Of a stretch of 22,899 nt of DNA, positions 1-6,960 are shown in pieces. Below the pieces are notes generated by a model that saw only the letters and a program-made list of their open reading frames with translations, was not told the origin of the DNA and searched no databases. The stretch covers positions 1-22,899 of the forward strand of contig DFDR01000148.1 of NCBI GenBank assembly GCA_002369295.1, read 5' to 3'. Both the position numbers and the translations under genes were made by a program. Position 1 is the stretch's first letter; every line of letters starts with the position of its first letter. The stretch comes from Desulfovibrionaceae bacterium UBA3823 (lineage in GTDB: Bacteria > Desulfobacterota > Desulfovibrionia > Desulfovibrionales > Desulfovibrionaceae).

Positions 1-49
1 CGCCAGCAGGACTCAGCCTGCAGATGCGGCTCGAGAGCAAAAAAAGCGC

Positions 50-78
50 TTGCCATGGAGGCGGACTTGCTGTAGAAG
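50..78 (+). promoter_or_regulatory. sigma70-like promoter of first tRNA-Leu gene
   Basis: A -35 TTGCCA (50-55) and a -10 TAGAAG (73-78) are separated by exactly 17 bases. The -10 ends 10 bases before the mature tRNA 5' end. The same -35 box and spacing occur in front of the second tRNA copy, where the -10 is the better TATAAG, which supports both calls. Confidence 0.6.
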
Positions 79-88
79 CATTTCTCGC

Positions 89-172
89 GTCGGGGTGGTG
101 GAATTGGTAGACACGCTGTCTTGAGGTGGCAGTGGCGACGCCGTGCGAGTTCAAGTCTCGCCCTCGACACCA
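89..172 (+). tRNA. tRNA-Leu (anticodon GAG), copy 1
   Basis: An 84-nt class II tRNA. The acceptor stem GTCGGGG (89-95) pairs with CCTCGAC (162-168), followed by discriminator A and an encoded CCA (170-172). The anticodon stem CTGTC/GGCAG encloses the loop TTGAGGT with anticodon GAG at 123-125, so it reads CUY leucine codons. A long variable arm and a TTCAAGT T-loop are present, as expected for tRNA-Leu, and it resembles the E. coli tRNA-Leu(GAG). An identical copy lies at 4213-4296. Confidence 0.97.
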
Positions 173-179
173 GTTTTCT

Positions 180-213
180 GAGGCTGCTGGCCGTGAGGCC
201 GCAGCCTCTTTTT
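180..213 (+). terminator. intrinsic terminator after tRNA-Leu copy 1
   Basis: GAGGCTGC (180-187) pairs with GCAGCCTC (201-208), and an inner GGCC/GGCC stem closes on a GTGA loop. Five T's follow (209-213). It sits 7 bases after the CCA end, so it probably ends the single-gene tRNA transcript. Confidence 0.8.
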
Positions 214-379
214 GCGTCGCAAGCCCCATGCGGCACGCCTCCGCAAGGCCCGGCCTGCGGCTGTCTCCGCTGGCCGGCAAGGCCCTGCGTCTTTGACTTT
301 GCGCCGCTTTTTGCATAGTTGCTTGTGGTGCCTGCCCCCTTGGCAGGCGCAGCCGGGAGCAAGCCATCCCGGCACTCAA

Positions 380-403
380 GCGCATCTCCCCCGGGGGATG
401 CGC
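380..403. promoter_or_regulatory. GC-rich hairpin just upstream of the PBP1A gene
   Basis: GCGCATC (380-386) pairs with GATGCGC (397-403) around a C-run/G-run core, forming a near-palindrome. It has no T-tract and ends 25 bases before the PBP1A start codon. The PBP1A gene has no obvious Shine-Dalgarno sequence, so this structure could affect its translation, or it may be incidental in GC-rich DNA. I see no gene in 214-428. Confidence 0.25.
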
Positions 404-428
404 CAACCCCATCCGGATACTACCGTCC

Positions 429-3047
429 ATGAAACTTTCCGAATACGTCTCCCAAAGCGGACAGCCTGGCGCTCCGAAAGGCCAGGAAGGCGCCCTGCTC
501 CCTGAAGGCCAGCCGGCTCCGCAGCCCGGGAACAAGGCCAAGCCCAAGCGGCGCCGCGGCCCCCTGTGGTACGTTTTCAGCGGCCTGGTCGGCCTCGTCT
601 TCACCCTCTCCTTCCTCGGCCTGGCCGCGGCCTTCTTCCTCTACACCTGGGTCGCCAAGGATCTCCCGGACATCAGCAAGATAACCCGATACGACGCCTC
701 GCAGACCACGACCATCTACGCCCGCGACGGCTCCCTGCTCGGCACCCTCGCCCACGAGAAGCGCTTCGTCATCACGCTCGGCGACATGCCGAAGTATCTG
801 CCCCAGGCCTTTCTGGCCATCGAAGACAGCTCCTTCTACGAGCATCCGGGCATCAATCCCCTGGCCATCGTCCGCGCCATGATCGTCAACTTCCAGCGCG
901 GCACCACGAGCCAGGGCGGCTCCACCATCACCCAGCAGCTCGTCAAGCAGCTCCTGCTCTCCTCGGAGCGCAGCTACGTGCGCAAGATGAAGGAGGCCAT
1001 CCTTTCCCTGGAGCTGGAGCAGAAGCTCTCCAAGGACGACATCCTCGCCCTCTATCTGAACTACATCTACCTCGGCCAGCACGCCTACGGCGTCGAGGCG
1101 GCCGCCAAGACCTACTTCGGCAAGAACGCGGTCAACCTGACCCTCGCCGAGGCTGCCCTCATTGCCGGCATGCCCCAGGCGCCCAGCCGCTACAACCCCT
1201 ACCGCCATCCCAAGACGGCCAAGGCCCGCCAGCTGGAAGTGCTGGGGCGCCTCAAGCACCTCGGCTGGATTGGCGAAGAGGACTACCGCAAGGCCTGCGA
1301 CGAGCCGCTCGTCTACTGGAGCGAGCCGGAAAGCCAGAAGGGGCCTGCGGAGTGGTACTTCGAGGAGGCCAGGCGCCTGCTCATCGAATTCTTCACGCCC
1401 GAGAACCTCAAGGCCCTCGGCATCGACACCCCGCGCAGCGGCGAGGACTACGTCTACGAAGCCGGCCTTACCGTGCAGACGGCCATGGATCCCCTCCAGC
1501 AGCAGCTGGCCGGCGACGCCCTCCGGAGCGGCCTCGAGACCGTCGACCGCCGCCAGGGCTGGCGCGGCCCCATCGACCATCTGGACACGCCCGAAGAGCG
1601 ACAGGCCTTCCTCAAGGCCAAAAACTTCGCGCCCGAGGACCTGCTCGGCGGCCACTGGGCCAAGGCGCTGGTGGTCAAGGCAGGCGGCGATCTCAAGGTC
1701 GAGCTCGGCGGAGGCTACATCGGCACCGTGCCCGCTTCGGACATGGGCTGGGCCAGGCACGCCTCCCGCTTCCCCTCCAAGTACCGCACGCAAGGCCGCA
1801 TCGCGGTTCCCGGCGACGTCGTCTGGGTGAGCGCGGCCAGGCAGCCGGGCGACAAGGCCAAGGAAAGCAAGGACAAGGAGGGCAAGGCCAAGGATCCCAA
1901 GGGCAGGAACGCCAAGGACCAGCAGGCCGCGGACGCTCCCGCCAACGCCATGGGCATGAAGCCCGGCGTTCCCATTCAGCTGAGGCTGCGGCAGATTCCC
2001 CTCGTGCAGGGCGCCCTTGTCTCCATCGAGCCCCAGTCCGGCGACGTGGTGGCCCTCATCGGCGGCTACCAGTTCGGCAACAGCCACTTCAACAGAGCCA
2101 CCCAGGCCCGCCGCCAGCCCGGCTCCAGCTTCAAGCCCGTGGTCTACTCGACGGCCCTCGACAACGGCTTCACGCCGACCTCGATCCTGCTCGACGCCCC
2201 CTTCGAATGGGTGGATCCCTCCTCCCACAAGGTCTGGCGCCCCGGCAACTTCGAAGGCGGCTACAAGGGGCCCCTGGAGCTGCACACGGCGCTGGCGCTC
2301 TCGCGCAACACCACCTCCGTGCGGCTGTGCAAGGCCGTGGGCCCCGAGAAGGTCATCGAACGGGCCCACCAGCTCGGCATAGACCAGGAATTCCCCGTGA
2401 ACCTGACCATCTCCCTCGGCACGGTGGCCGTCTCCCCGCTGATGATGGCCCAGGCCTACTCGGCCTTTGCCAACGGCGGCCTCGGCGTGCGCCCGCGCAT
2501 CATCACCTCCATCAAGGACGCCAACGGCAAGGAGATCTACCGCCAGGACGTGGAGCACTGGCAGGCCGTCTCGCCTGAGAACGCCTACCAGATGGCCACG
2601 CTCATGAAGGAGGTCGTCAACCGCGGCACCGGCACCCACGCCCGCATCCAGGGCCGCAACATCGCCGGCAAGACCGGCACCACCAACGACACCAAGGACG
2701 TGTGGTTCATAGGCTACACTCCCTATCTCTGCACCGGCGTGTACGTGGGCTACGACCACATGCACTCGCTCGGCAGCTACGAGCAGGGCGGCCGCACGGC
2801 TGCCCCCATCTTCCGCAGCTACCGCGTCAAGGCCGACGAAGCCTACAACGACCAGCCGCAGGACTTCGTCAAGCCTGCCGGCATCGTCATGTCCGGCGGC
2901 CAGGCCTTCAACGGCGAGGTGTCAAGCGGCAAGTCGGCCAACGAGGGCGGCTGGAGCCAGGGCTCAGGCGTGCCCGGTCCGGTGCGCGGCGCCCCGCCCG
3001 TGGACACGAGCCAGGGAACGGAAGATCTCATGCGCGACTCCTTCTAG
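429..3047 (+). CDS. mrcA: penicillin-binding protein 1A (class A, bifunctional)
   Basis: An 872-aa class A PBP that polymerises lipid II into glycan strands and cross-links peptidoglycan at the outer face of the inner membrane. Residues 1-45 are a Pro/Lys-rich cytosolic tail, and a single membrane anchor spans about 46-73. The glycosyltransferase (GT51) domain follows, with EDSSFYEHPG at 131-140 (catalytic Glu132) and GGSTITQQ at 163-170. The transpeptidase domain has SSFK at 566-569 (catalytic Ser566), SRN at 625-627 and KTGT at 748-751. Length and domain order fit PBP1A. A Lys/Asp-rich low-complexity stretch lies at about 473-510, between the two catalytic domains. The ATG at 429 is chosen because it gives the complete tail and anchor, although no strong ribosome site precedes it. 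The gene is probably monocistronic, as an intrinsic terminator-like hairpin follows. It looks like a core gene, not part of the biosynthetic cluster. Confidence 0.95.
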   Translation: MKLSEYVSQSGQPGAPKGQEGALLPEGQPAPQPGNKAKPKRRRGPLWYVFSGLVGLVFTLSFLGLAAAFFLYTWVAKDLPDISKITRYDASQTTTIYARDGSLLGTLAHEKRFVITLGDMPKYLPQAFLAIEDSSFYEHPGINPLAIVRAMIVNFQRGTTSQGGSTITQQLVKQLLLSSERSYVRKMKEAILSLELEQKLSKDDILALYLNYIYLGQHAYGVEAAAKTYFGKNAVNLTLAEAALIAGMPQAPSRYNPYRHPKTAKARQLEVLGRLKHLGWIGEEDYRKACDEPLVYWSEPESQKGPAEWYFEEARRLLIEFFTPENLKALGIDTPRSGEDYVYEAGLTVQTAMDPLQQQLAGDALRSGLETVDRRQGWRGPIDHLDTPEERQAFLKAKNFAPEDLLGGHWAKALVVKAGGDLKVELGGGYIGTVPASDMGWARHASRFPSKYRTQGRIAVPGDVVWVSAARQPGDKAKESKDKEGKAKDPKGRNAKDQQAADAPANAMGMKPGVPIQLRLRQIPLVQGALVSIEPQSGDVVALIGGYQFGNSHFNRATQARRQPGSSFKPVVYSTALDNGFTPTSILLDAPFEWVDPSSHKVWRPGNFEGGYKGPLELHTALALSRNTTSVRLCKAVGPEKVIERAHQLGIDQEFPVNLTISLGTVAVSPLMMAQAYSAFANGGLGVRPRIITSIKDANGKEIYRQDVEHWQAVSPENAYQMATLMKEVVNRGTGTHARIQGRNIAGKTGTTNDTKDVWFIGYTPYLCTGVYVGYDHMHSLGSYEQGGRTAAPIFRSYRVKADEAYNDQPQDFVKPAGIVMSGGQAFNGEVSSGKSANEGGWSQGSGVPGPVRGAPPVDTSQGTEDLMRDSF

Positions 3048-3070
3048 CGGAGCCGAACGGCAGAACGTCC

Positions 3071-3104
3071 GAGGCCGCGGGAGCATTGCTCCCGCGGCCT
3101 CCTT
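3071..3104 (+). terminator. strong hairpin terminator after PBP1A
   Basis: A perfect 14-bp stem (3071-3084 with 3088-3101) has a 3-nt loop and is followed by CTTCATT. The T-tract is weak, but the hairpin lies 24 bases after the PBP1A stop, between it and the convergent TPR gene. It could therefore serve both strands. Confidence 0.7.
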
Positions 3105-3169
3105 CATTGCGGCGAAGCGCAGCCCGCATGCGGCGCAGGCGCTCCGGCAAGGCAGTCTGCGGACAGGCC

Positions 3170-3964
3170 TCAGGCGCCTTCCTTCCGGCAATGCGCCAGA
3201 TTCTCGGCGCAGGCCTTGGCGTAGGGGCTTTCTTCCATGCCAAGCTCCCGGTAGACGGCCTGGCATCTGGCAAGCGCTTCGGAAGCTTCCCCGAAGCGGC
3301 CAAGGGCGGCAAGGCCGGTGCCGTAGTTGAGCAGGGAGAAGGCCGTGTCCGGGTGCACGCCCAGCAGATCCTGGCGGATCTGGGCGGACTCCTTGAGGAG
3401 CTTCACGCCCTTCTCGCAGTCGCCCATGTTCTCGTAGATGCGGCCCAGATTGTTGAGGCAGGTGGAAACCCCGAGGGACTGGCGGCCGTCGGCCTTTTCG
3501 TAGAGGTCGAGGGCGCGCTGGACGAGCAGCTCCGCCACCTCGAAGCGGGAAAGCTCGTAGTGGTGCTCGGCCAGGGCCACCAGGGCATCGGCGATGGCGG
3601 TGCTTTCGGCAGGCTGGCTGGCCGTGACGATGGCAAGCTCCTCGTCGCTGACGGGAATGGCCTCCTCGTGCCGGCCCAGCATGCCCAGCAGCAGGGAGAG
3701 GTTGTGCAGCGCAGGCGCCACATGGGCATGCCCCTTGCCGAACATCTTCTCCAGCAGCGCCACCTCCTCGCGGCAGGCGCCTTCCGCTTCGGCTAGGCGT
3801 CCGTCCTGGCGCAGGATGCGCACCAGCGGCTCGAGCACCAGAATGCGGGCACCGTCGGGCGCATCGCCATTGGCCAGCACCTCCCGGCAGACGGCCTCCG
3901 CCTCGCCGAAGCGCCGCTGGTCCATGAGCCTGCCCACCTTGGCGACAAGTTCTCTGACATCCAT
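3170..3964 (-). CDS. tetratricopeptide-repeat protein
   Basis: A 264-aa soluble protein built of helical TPR repeats. It shows recurring blocks such as HNLSLLLGMLGRHEEAI and LNNLGRIYENMGDCEKGV, with the spacing and small/aromatic pattern of TPR/NB-ARC-type repeats. It has no signal peptide or catalytic motif, so a protein-protein scaffold role is the most that can be said. The start ATG at 3964 (MDVREL) is preceded by GGAGG about 10 bases upstream. The open frame continues further upstream but runs antisense through the tRNA-Leu gene, so that extension is not coding. It is convergent with PBP1A and divergent from the second tRNA gene. Function unknown. Confidence 0.8.
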   Translation of the reverse strand: MDVRELVAKVGRLMDQRRFGEAEAVCREVLANGDAPDGARILVLEPLVRILRQDGRLAEAEGACREEVALLEKMFGKGHAHVAPALHNLSLLLGMLGRHEEAIPVSDEELAIVTASQPAESTAIADALVALAEHHYELSRFEVAELLVQRALDLYEKADGRQSLGVSTCLNNLGRIYENMGDCEKGVKLLKESAQIRQDLLGVHPDTAFSLLNYGTGLAALGRFGEASEALARCQAVYRELGMEESPYAKACAENLAHCRKEGA

Positions 3965-4172
3965 GAAAACCAAACCTCCATGCGGCTCCGTCCGCCTCCG
4001 GCGCAGGAAGGCTGGGGGCAAGCTGGAACCGAATTTCAAAAGTGCTGGATACGCTTGTGCCGGCAATCTTCCCCAAAGCGCCAACGCTGTCAATGCCGTG
4101 GGCCGCCCCCTGCGTTTAGGCCAGTTCTGCGGAGGCGCGAAAACTTTTTTTGCCCAAGACGCTTTTTTTTGC

Positions 4173-4201
4173 TTGCCAAGCCAGCCCGATGCGCCTATAA
4201 G
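4173..4201 (+). promoter_or_regulatory. sigma70-like promoter of second tRNA-Leu gene
   Basis: TTGCCA (4173-4178), a 17-base spacer and TATAAG (4196-4201) form a near-consensus promoter. The -10 ends 11 bases before the tRNA start. Two T-runs (4145-4151 and 4163-4170) lie just upstream. Confidence 0.8.
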
Positions 4202-4212
4202 GTTTCTTGCAC

Positions 4213-4296
4213 GTCGGGGTGGTGGAATTGGTAGACACGCTGTCTTGAGGTGGCAGTGGCGACGCCGTGCGAGTTCAAGTCTCGCCCTCGACACCA
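4213..4296 (+). tRNA. tRNA-Leu (anticodon GAG), copy 2
   Basis: Base-for-base identical to the tRNA at 89-172 over all 84 positions, with anticodon GAG at 4247-4249 and an encoded CCA at 4294-4296. It has its own promoter and terminator, so it should be functional. It marks the junction between the core-like genes on the left and the biosynthetic cluster on the right. Confidence 0.97.
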
Positions 4297-4307
4297 TCGA
4301 AAGCAAG

Positions 4308-4340
4308 AAGGGCTGTGCCTCAGAGGGCACGGCCCTTTTC
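4308..4340 (+). terminator. intrinsic terminator after tRNA-Leu copy 2
   Basis: A 12-bp stem (4308-4319 with 4326-4337, including one G-T pair) has a 6-nt loop and runs into TTTT (4336-4339). It starts 12 bases after the CCA end and differs in sequence from the terminator of copy 1. Confidence 0.85.
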
Positions 4341-4416
4341 GCGTTTCCTGACCCGCGGCAGGCACCTGCGAGGAGGAGCCCTGCACAGGGCTTCGCCGCC
4401 TGGGGGCGCAAAAAAA

Positions 4417-4451
4417 GCACCCCCCAGCCATTCCAGAGGGTGCCTTCTTTT
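4417..4451 (+). terminator. possible second weak terminator upstream of the PPTase gene
   Basis: GCACCC (4417-4422) pairs with GGGTGC (4438-4443) across a 15-nt loop. It is preceded by a run of seven A's and followed by CTTCTTTT. The stem is short, so this is tentative. The rest of the tRNA-PPTase gap holds no gene that I can see. Confidence 0.3.
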
Positions 4452-4583
4452 GCTGCTCGGGACAGACGGCGGTTCGGGCAGCCGCCGTCAGCCTGCACCC
4501 TTCCTTATCGGCCCTTCCAGCCCCTCCTTGAGGGCTGGCCGGCAAATATTCTGCAGGCAAGCCCGGCCTGCCGGCACACGATC

Positions 4584-5285
4584 ATGAAGCTCCTGTACAC
4601 AGACACCGCCCCCCTGGCCGACCCTAGGCTCTGGGAGCGCGCCCTCGCCTGCTCGCTTGCCTCGCGCAGGAAATACGCCCTGGCCTACCGCTTTCCCAAG
4701 GATCAGCGGCTCAGCATCGCCGCCGGCCTCCTGCTCTCGCGCCTCATGCTCGACGAAGGGCTTGCGCCGGAGAAGGCAGGGATCAGGTTTTCGCACTCCG
4801 TGAAGCCGGAAATGCCCGGCCACCCCGGCTGGCACTTCAACCTGGCCCATTCGGGGCGCATTGCCGTCTGCATGCTTGGCGACTATCCCTGCGGCGTGGA
4901 CGTGGAGACCGAAAGCTCCTTCGAGGACTACGATCCGGCGCACATCCTTACGTACAGGGAGCTGATGCAGGTGGAGGGCCTGCCGGACCGAGCCCGCCCT
5001 CCCCTGGTGGCCCGCTTCTGGGCGCGCAAGGAGGCCTTCCTCAAGTGCCTTGGCATAGGCCTTTCCCTGGAGCCCAGGAATCTTTCCACGTTCCCGTCCA
5101 TCCATGTGCCCATGCGGGACGGCAGCCGCTTTGCCCTCAGAGACTACCGCCTGGAAGGCCATGCCCTTGCGGCATGCCTGCCGGACGGCATTCCTTTTCC
5201 TGAGCTCGAGTCCATCGCCATGGAGGCGCTTGTCGCCTCCCTCGAGCGGGACCGGGCAAAGCAGGAGCAGGCGGAGCACGCCTAG
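4584..5285 (+). CDS. Sfp-type 4'-phosphopantetheinyl transferase
   Basis: A 233-aa enzyme that transfers the phosphopantetheine arm of coenzyme A to the conserved serine of ACP and PCP domains, activating PKS/NRPS carriers. Diagnostic motifs are FNLAHSG (85-91), CGVDVE (103-108, with Mg-binding Asp106 and Glu108) and FWARKEAFLK (145-154). The length of about 230 aa matches Sfp/Gsp-type enzymes rather than the short AcpS type. The start ATG at 4584 gives a full-length family N-terminus. No good Shine-Dalgarno is visible, and a GCAGGC/GCCTGC hairpin (4553-4571) lies where it should be, so translation may be weak. It is convergent with the methyltransferase at 5326. The likely partners are the ACP and PCP of the megasynthase at 13434-22899. 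Confidence 0.9.
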   Translation: MKLLYTDTAPLADPRLWERALACSLASRRKYALAYRFPKDQRLSIAAGLLLSRLMLDEGLAPEKAGIRFSHSVKPEMPGHPGWHFNLAHSGRIAVCMLGDYPCGVDVETESSFEDYDPAHILTYRELMQVEGLPDRARPPLVARFWARKEAFLKCLGIGLSLEPRNLSTFPSIHVPMRDGSRFALRDYRLEGHALAACLPDGIPFPELESIAMEALVASLERDRAKQEQAEHA

Positions 5286-5325
5286 CTGAAGGTGCCGCCC
5301 CTGCCTGCTCCCTGCAGACTGCCGT

Positions 5326-6102
5326 CTATTTTCTGCCCACGAGGAGCATGGAGTGCTCCAGCTTGAGGCTTCTGGCCTCTTCGGCGCTCAAAATTTCGCC
5401 GTTCATGGTGTCGATAAGCCAGGCCTCGTCATAGCCGAGCCCGCACAGCGTGCCGAGGAAGGCGTTCATGTCGCCGTAGGCGCGCTCCCCCATGAGGTCG
5501 TGGATGGCGAACACGCCGCCCGGCTTGAGGACCCGCAGCGCTTCCATGAGCAAATCCTGCTTCTTGACGCCGGCAATGTTGTGGAAGACGTAGTTGCTCG
5601 TCACGGCGTCGAAGGTGGCGTCGGGGAAGCACAGATGCCTCGCGTCGGCCTCCTGGAAGTCCACGTTGGCGACGCCCTCGGCCTCGGCGTTGGCTTGGCA
5701 GAGGGAGATGCTGTAGGCGTACTTCTTGCCCCAGCTGTCGCAGCCCACCATGCGGGCATGGGGGTTGCGCCTGGCGCAGGCTATGGTCAGAGCGCCGCTT
5801 CCGCAGCCGATGTCGAGGCCCGTTCCGCCTTCGGGAATGTCAACAAGCTCGGCCACCTTGTCGACGATGCGCCGGGACACCCGGCGGGATCCGCTGTAGG
5901 AAAAAGCCCTGTAGGCTTTCACGAGCCAGACCGCCCAGCAGGCCGCATAGACAAAGAGCCCTCCTAAGGCGAGCCCCAGCGCCTTCCATCCCCATGCGGG
6001 AGACGCCAGCAGACAGCAGGCCAAAAGCAGAGAGAGAATCGTCCCTGTCCAGGTGGCGTACACGAGCCATTGGGGAATCCAGTTGCCGTAGTTCGGTTTC
6101 AT
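5326..6102 (-). CDS. membrane-anchored class I SAM-dependent methyltransferase
   Basis: A 258-aa protein with two N-terminal hydrophobic segments (about 14-34 and 40-62) followed by a Rossmann methyltransferase domain. Motif I is LDIGCGSGA (96-104), and a DVxF-like FDAVTSNYVFHNI block and LKPGG follow. The catalytic part should face the cytosol at the inner membrane, so a lipophilic substrate is likely. It is the last gene of the minus-strand cluster, and tailoring of the cluster product is inferred from position only. I chose ATG at 6102 (MKPNYGNW), with AGGGGGG 8 bases upstream. ATG 6126 or GTG 6147 would add 8 or 15 residues, the latter starting just inside the end of the SDR reading frame. 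Confidence 0.8.
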   Translation of the reverse strand: MKPNYGNWIPQWLVYATWTGTILSLLLACCLLASPAWGWKALGLALGGLFVYAACWAVWLVKAYRAFSYSGSRRVSRRIVDKVAELVDIPEGGTGLDIGCGSGALTIACARRNPHARMVGCDSWGKKYAYSISLCQANAEAEGVANVDFQEADARHLCFPDATFDAVTSNYVFHNIAGVKKQDLLMEALRVLKPGGVFAIHDLMGERAYGDMNAFLGTLCGLGYDEAWLIDTMNGEILSAEEARSLKLEHSMLLVGRK

Positions 6103-6140
6103 GTCCTTTGCCCCCCTTGCGCCCATTTCACAGTCCTTCG

Positions 6141-6896
6141 CTAGCACGCAGATAGACCGCCATCGATGCTGAGAACATGGCCTGTGACAAAGGAAGCTTC
6201 AGGCGACAGCAGCCAGACAACGCCACCAGCAATTTCATCAGCTGAACAAATTCTGTTCATCGGATGACTCGCAGCTATAGATGATTCCAAAACTTTGATT
6301 CTATCTTCTATCAATGGAGTTTTTGTTGCACCAGGAGCAACAGCATTGATACGTATATTCTTTTCTGCATAATCTAATGCAGCACATTTGGTAAGTCCAA
6401 CAACAGCATGCTTTGTTGCAGAATATGTTGATGACCATTTTACGCCCTTAAGTCCTACTGCAGAAGCAATATTGACTATAGCTCCTTTCGTATTTTGCTT
6501 AAGCATTTGAATTATTTCAGATTTCATGCAGTTGTAAACACCAATAACATTGATCTCCAACATTGTTTTAAATTTTTCTATTTTTGATTCTGTAAATAGT
6601 CCATATTCTAATGATACTCCAGCACTATTTACTGCGTAATCAATATGCCCATATTTGTCGATAATTTTATTCATAACTTTATCAACTGAATTTTCATCAG
6701 ATACATCATTTTTCATATATTCTACTGTTACTCCTGGATTTGATACAGCTTTAAGTGACATTTCAGCAATTTTTCCCTGTCTTTCATCTCTTCCAGTAAT
6801 AATTACTGATATATATTTGCTTAATAGCTTAAAAGCAACTGCTTTTCCTATCCCCGTTGTTCCGCCTGTTACAATAGCAATCTTTTGAGAAAACAT
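6141..6896 (-). CDS. classical short-chain dehydrogenase/reductase, AT-rich
   Basis: A 251-aa NAD(P)-dependent oxidoreductase of the FabG/3-oxoacyl-ACP-reductase-like group. It has TGGTTGIG (10-17) for the cofactor, NSAG (90-93), and the Ser145/Tyr158/Lys162 catalytic set (YSATK). Length and motifs are intact. Shine-Dalgarno GAGG precedes the ATG. Composition is its oddity: 60-base blocks at 6421, 6541, 6661 and 6781 count to 37%, 23%, 18% and 27% GC, against a very GC-rich surrounding. The last ~100 bases of the gene are GC-richer again. This points to recent acquisition from a low-GC donor. Its place between two methyltransferases suggests a tailoring or ketoreduction role for the cluster product. 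The substrate is unknown. Confidence 0.9.
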   Translation of the reverse strand: MFSQKIAIVTGGTTGIGKAVAFKLLSKYISVIITGRDERQGKIAEMSLKAVSNPGVTVEYMKNDVSDENSVDKVMNKIIDKYGHIDYAVNSAGVSLEYGLFTESKIEKFKTMLEINVIGVYNCMKSEIIQMLKQNTKGAIVNIASAVGLKGVKWSSTYSATKHAVVGLTKCAALDYAEKNIRINAVAPGATKTPLIEDRIKVLESSIAASHPMNRICSADEIAGGVVWLLSPEASFVTGHVLSIDGGLSAC

Positions 6897-6960
6897 AACA
6901 TCCTCAATTTTATATTTTAAGTGTTATACATAATTCATTAAGATGTTTATTTTAGCATTA

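Noticed and set aside
420..2765. 781-residue open frame on the minus strand
   Set aside because: It is antisense to PBP1A, whose catalytic motifs are all on the plus strand. The translation is a compositional artefact.
3965..4498. N-terminal extension of the TPR protein frame
   Set aside because: It would run antisense through the functional tRNA-Leu gene and its promoter. The ATG at 3964 with GGAGG explains the gene.
3594..4583. Long N-terminal extension of the PPTase frame
   Set aside because: It crosses the TPR gene, the tRNA and a terminator. The Sfp-like protein begins at ATG 4584.
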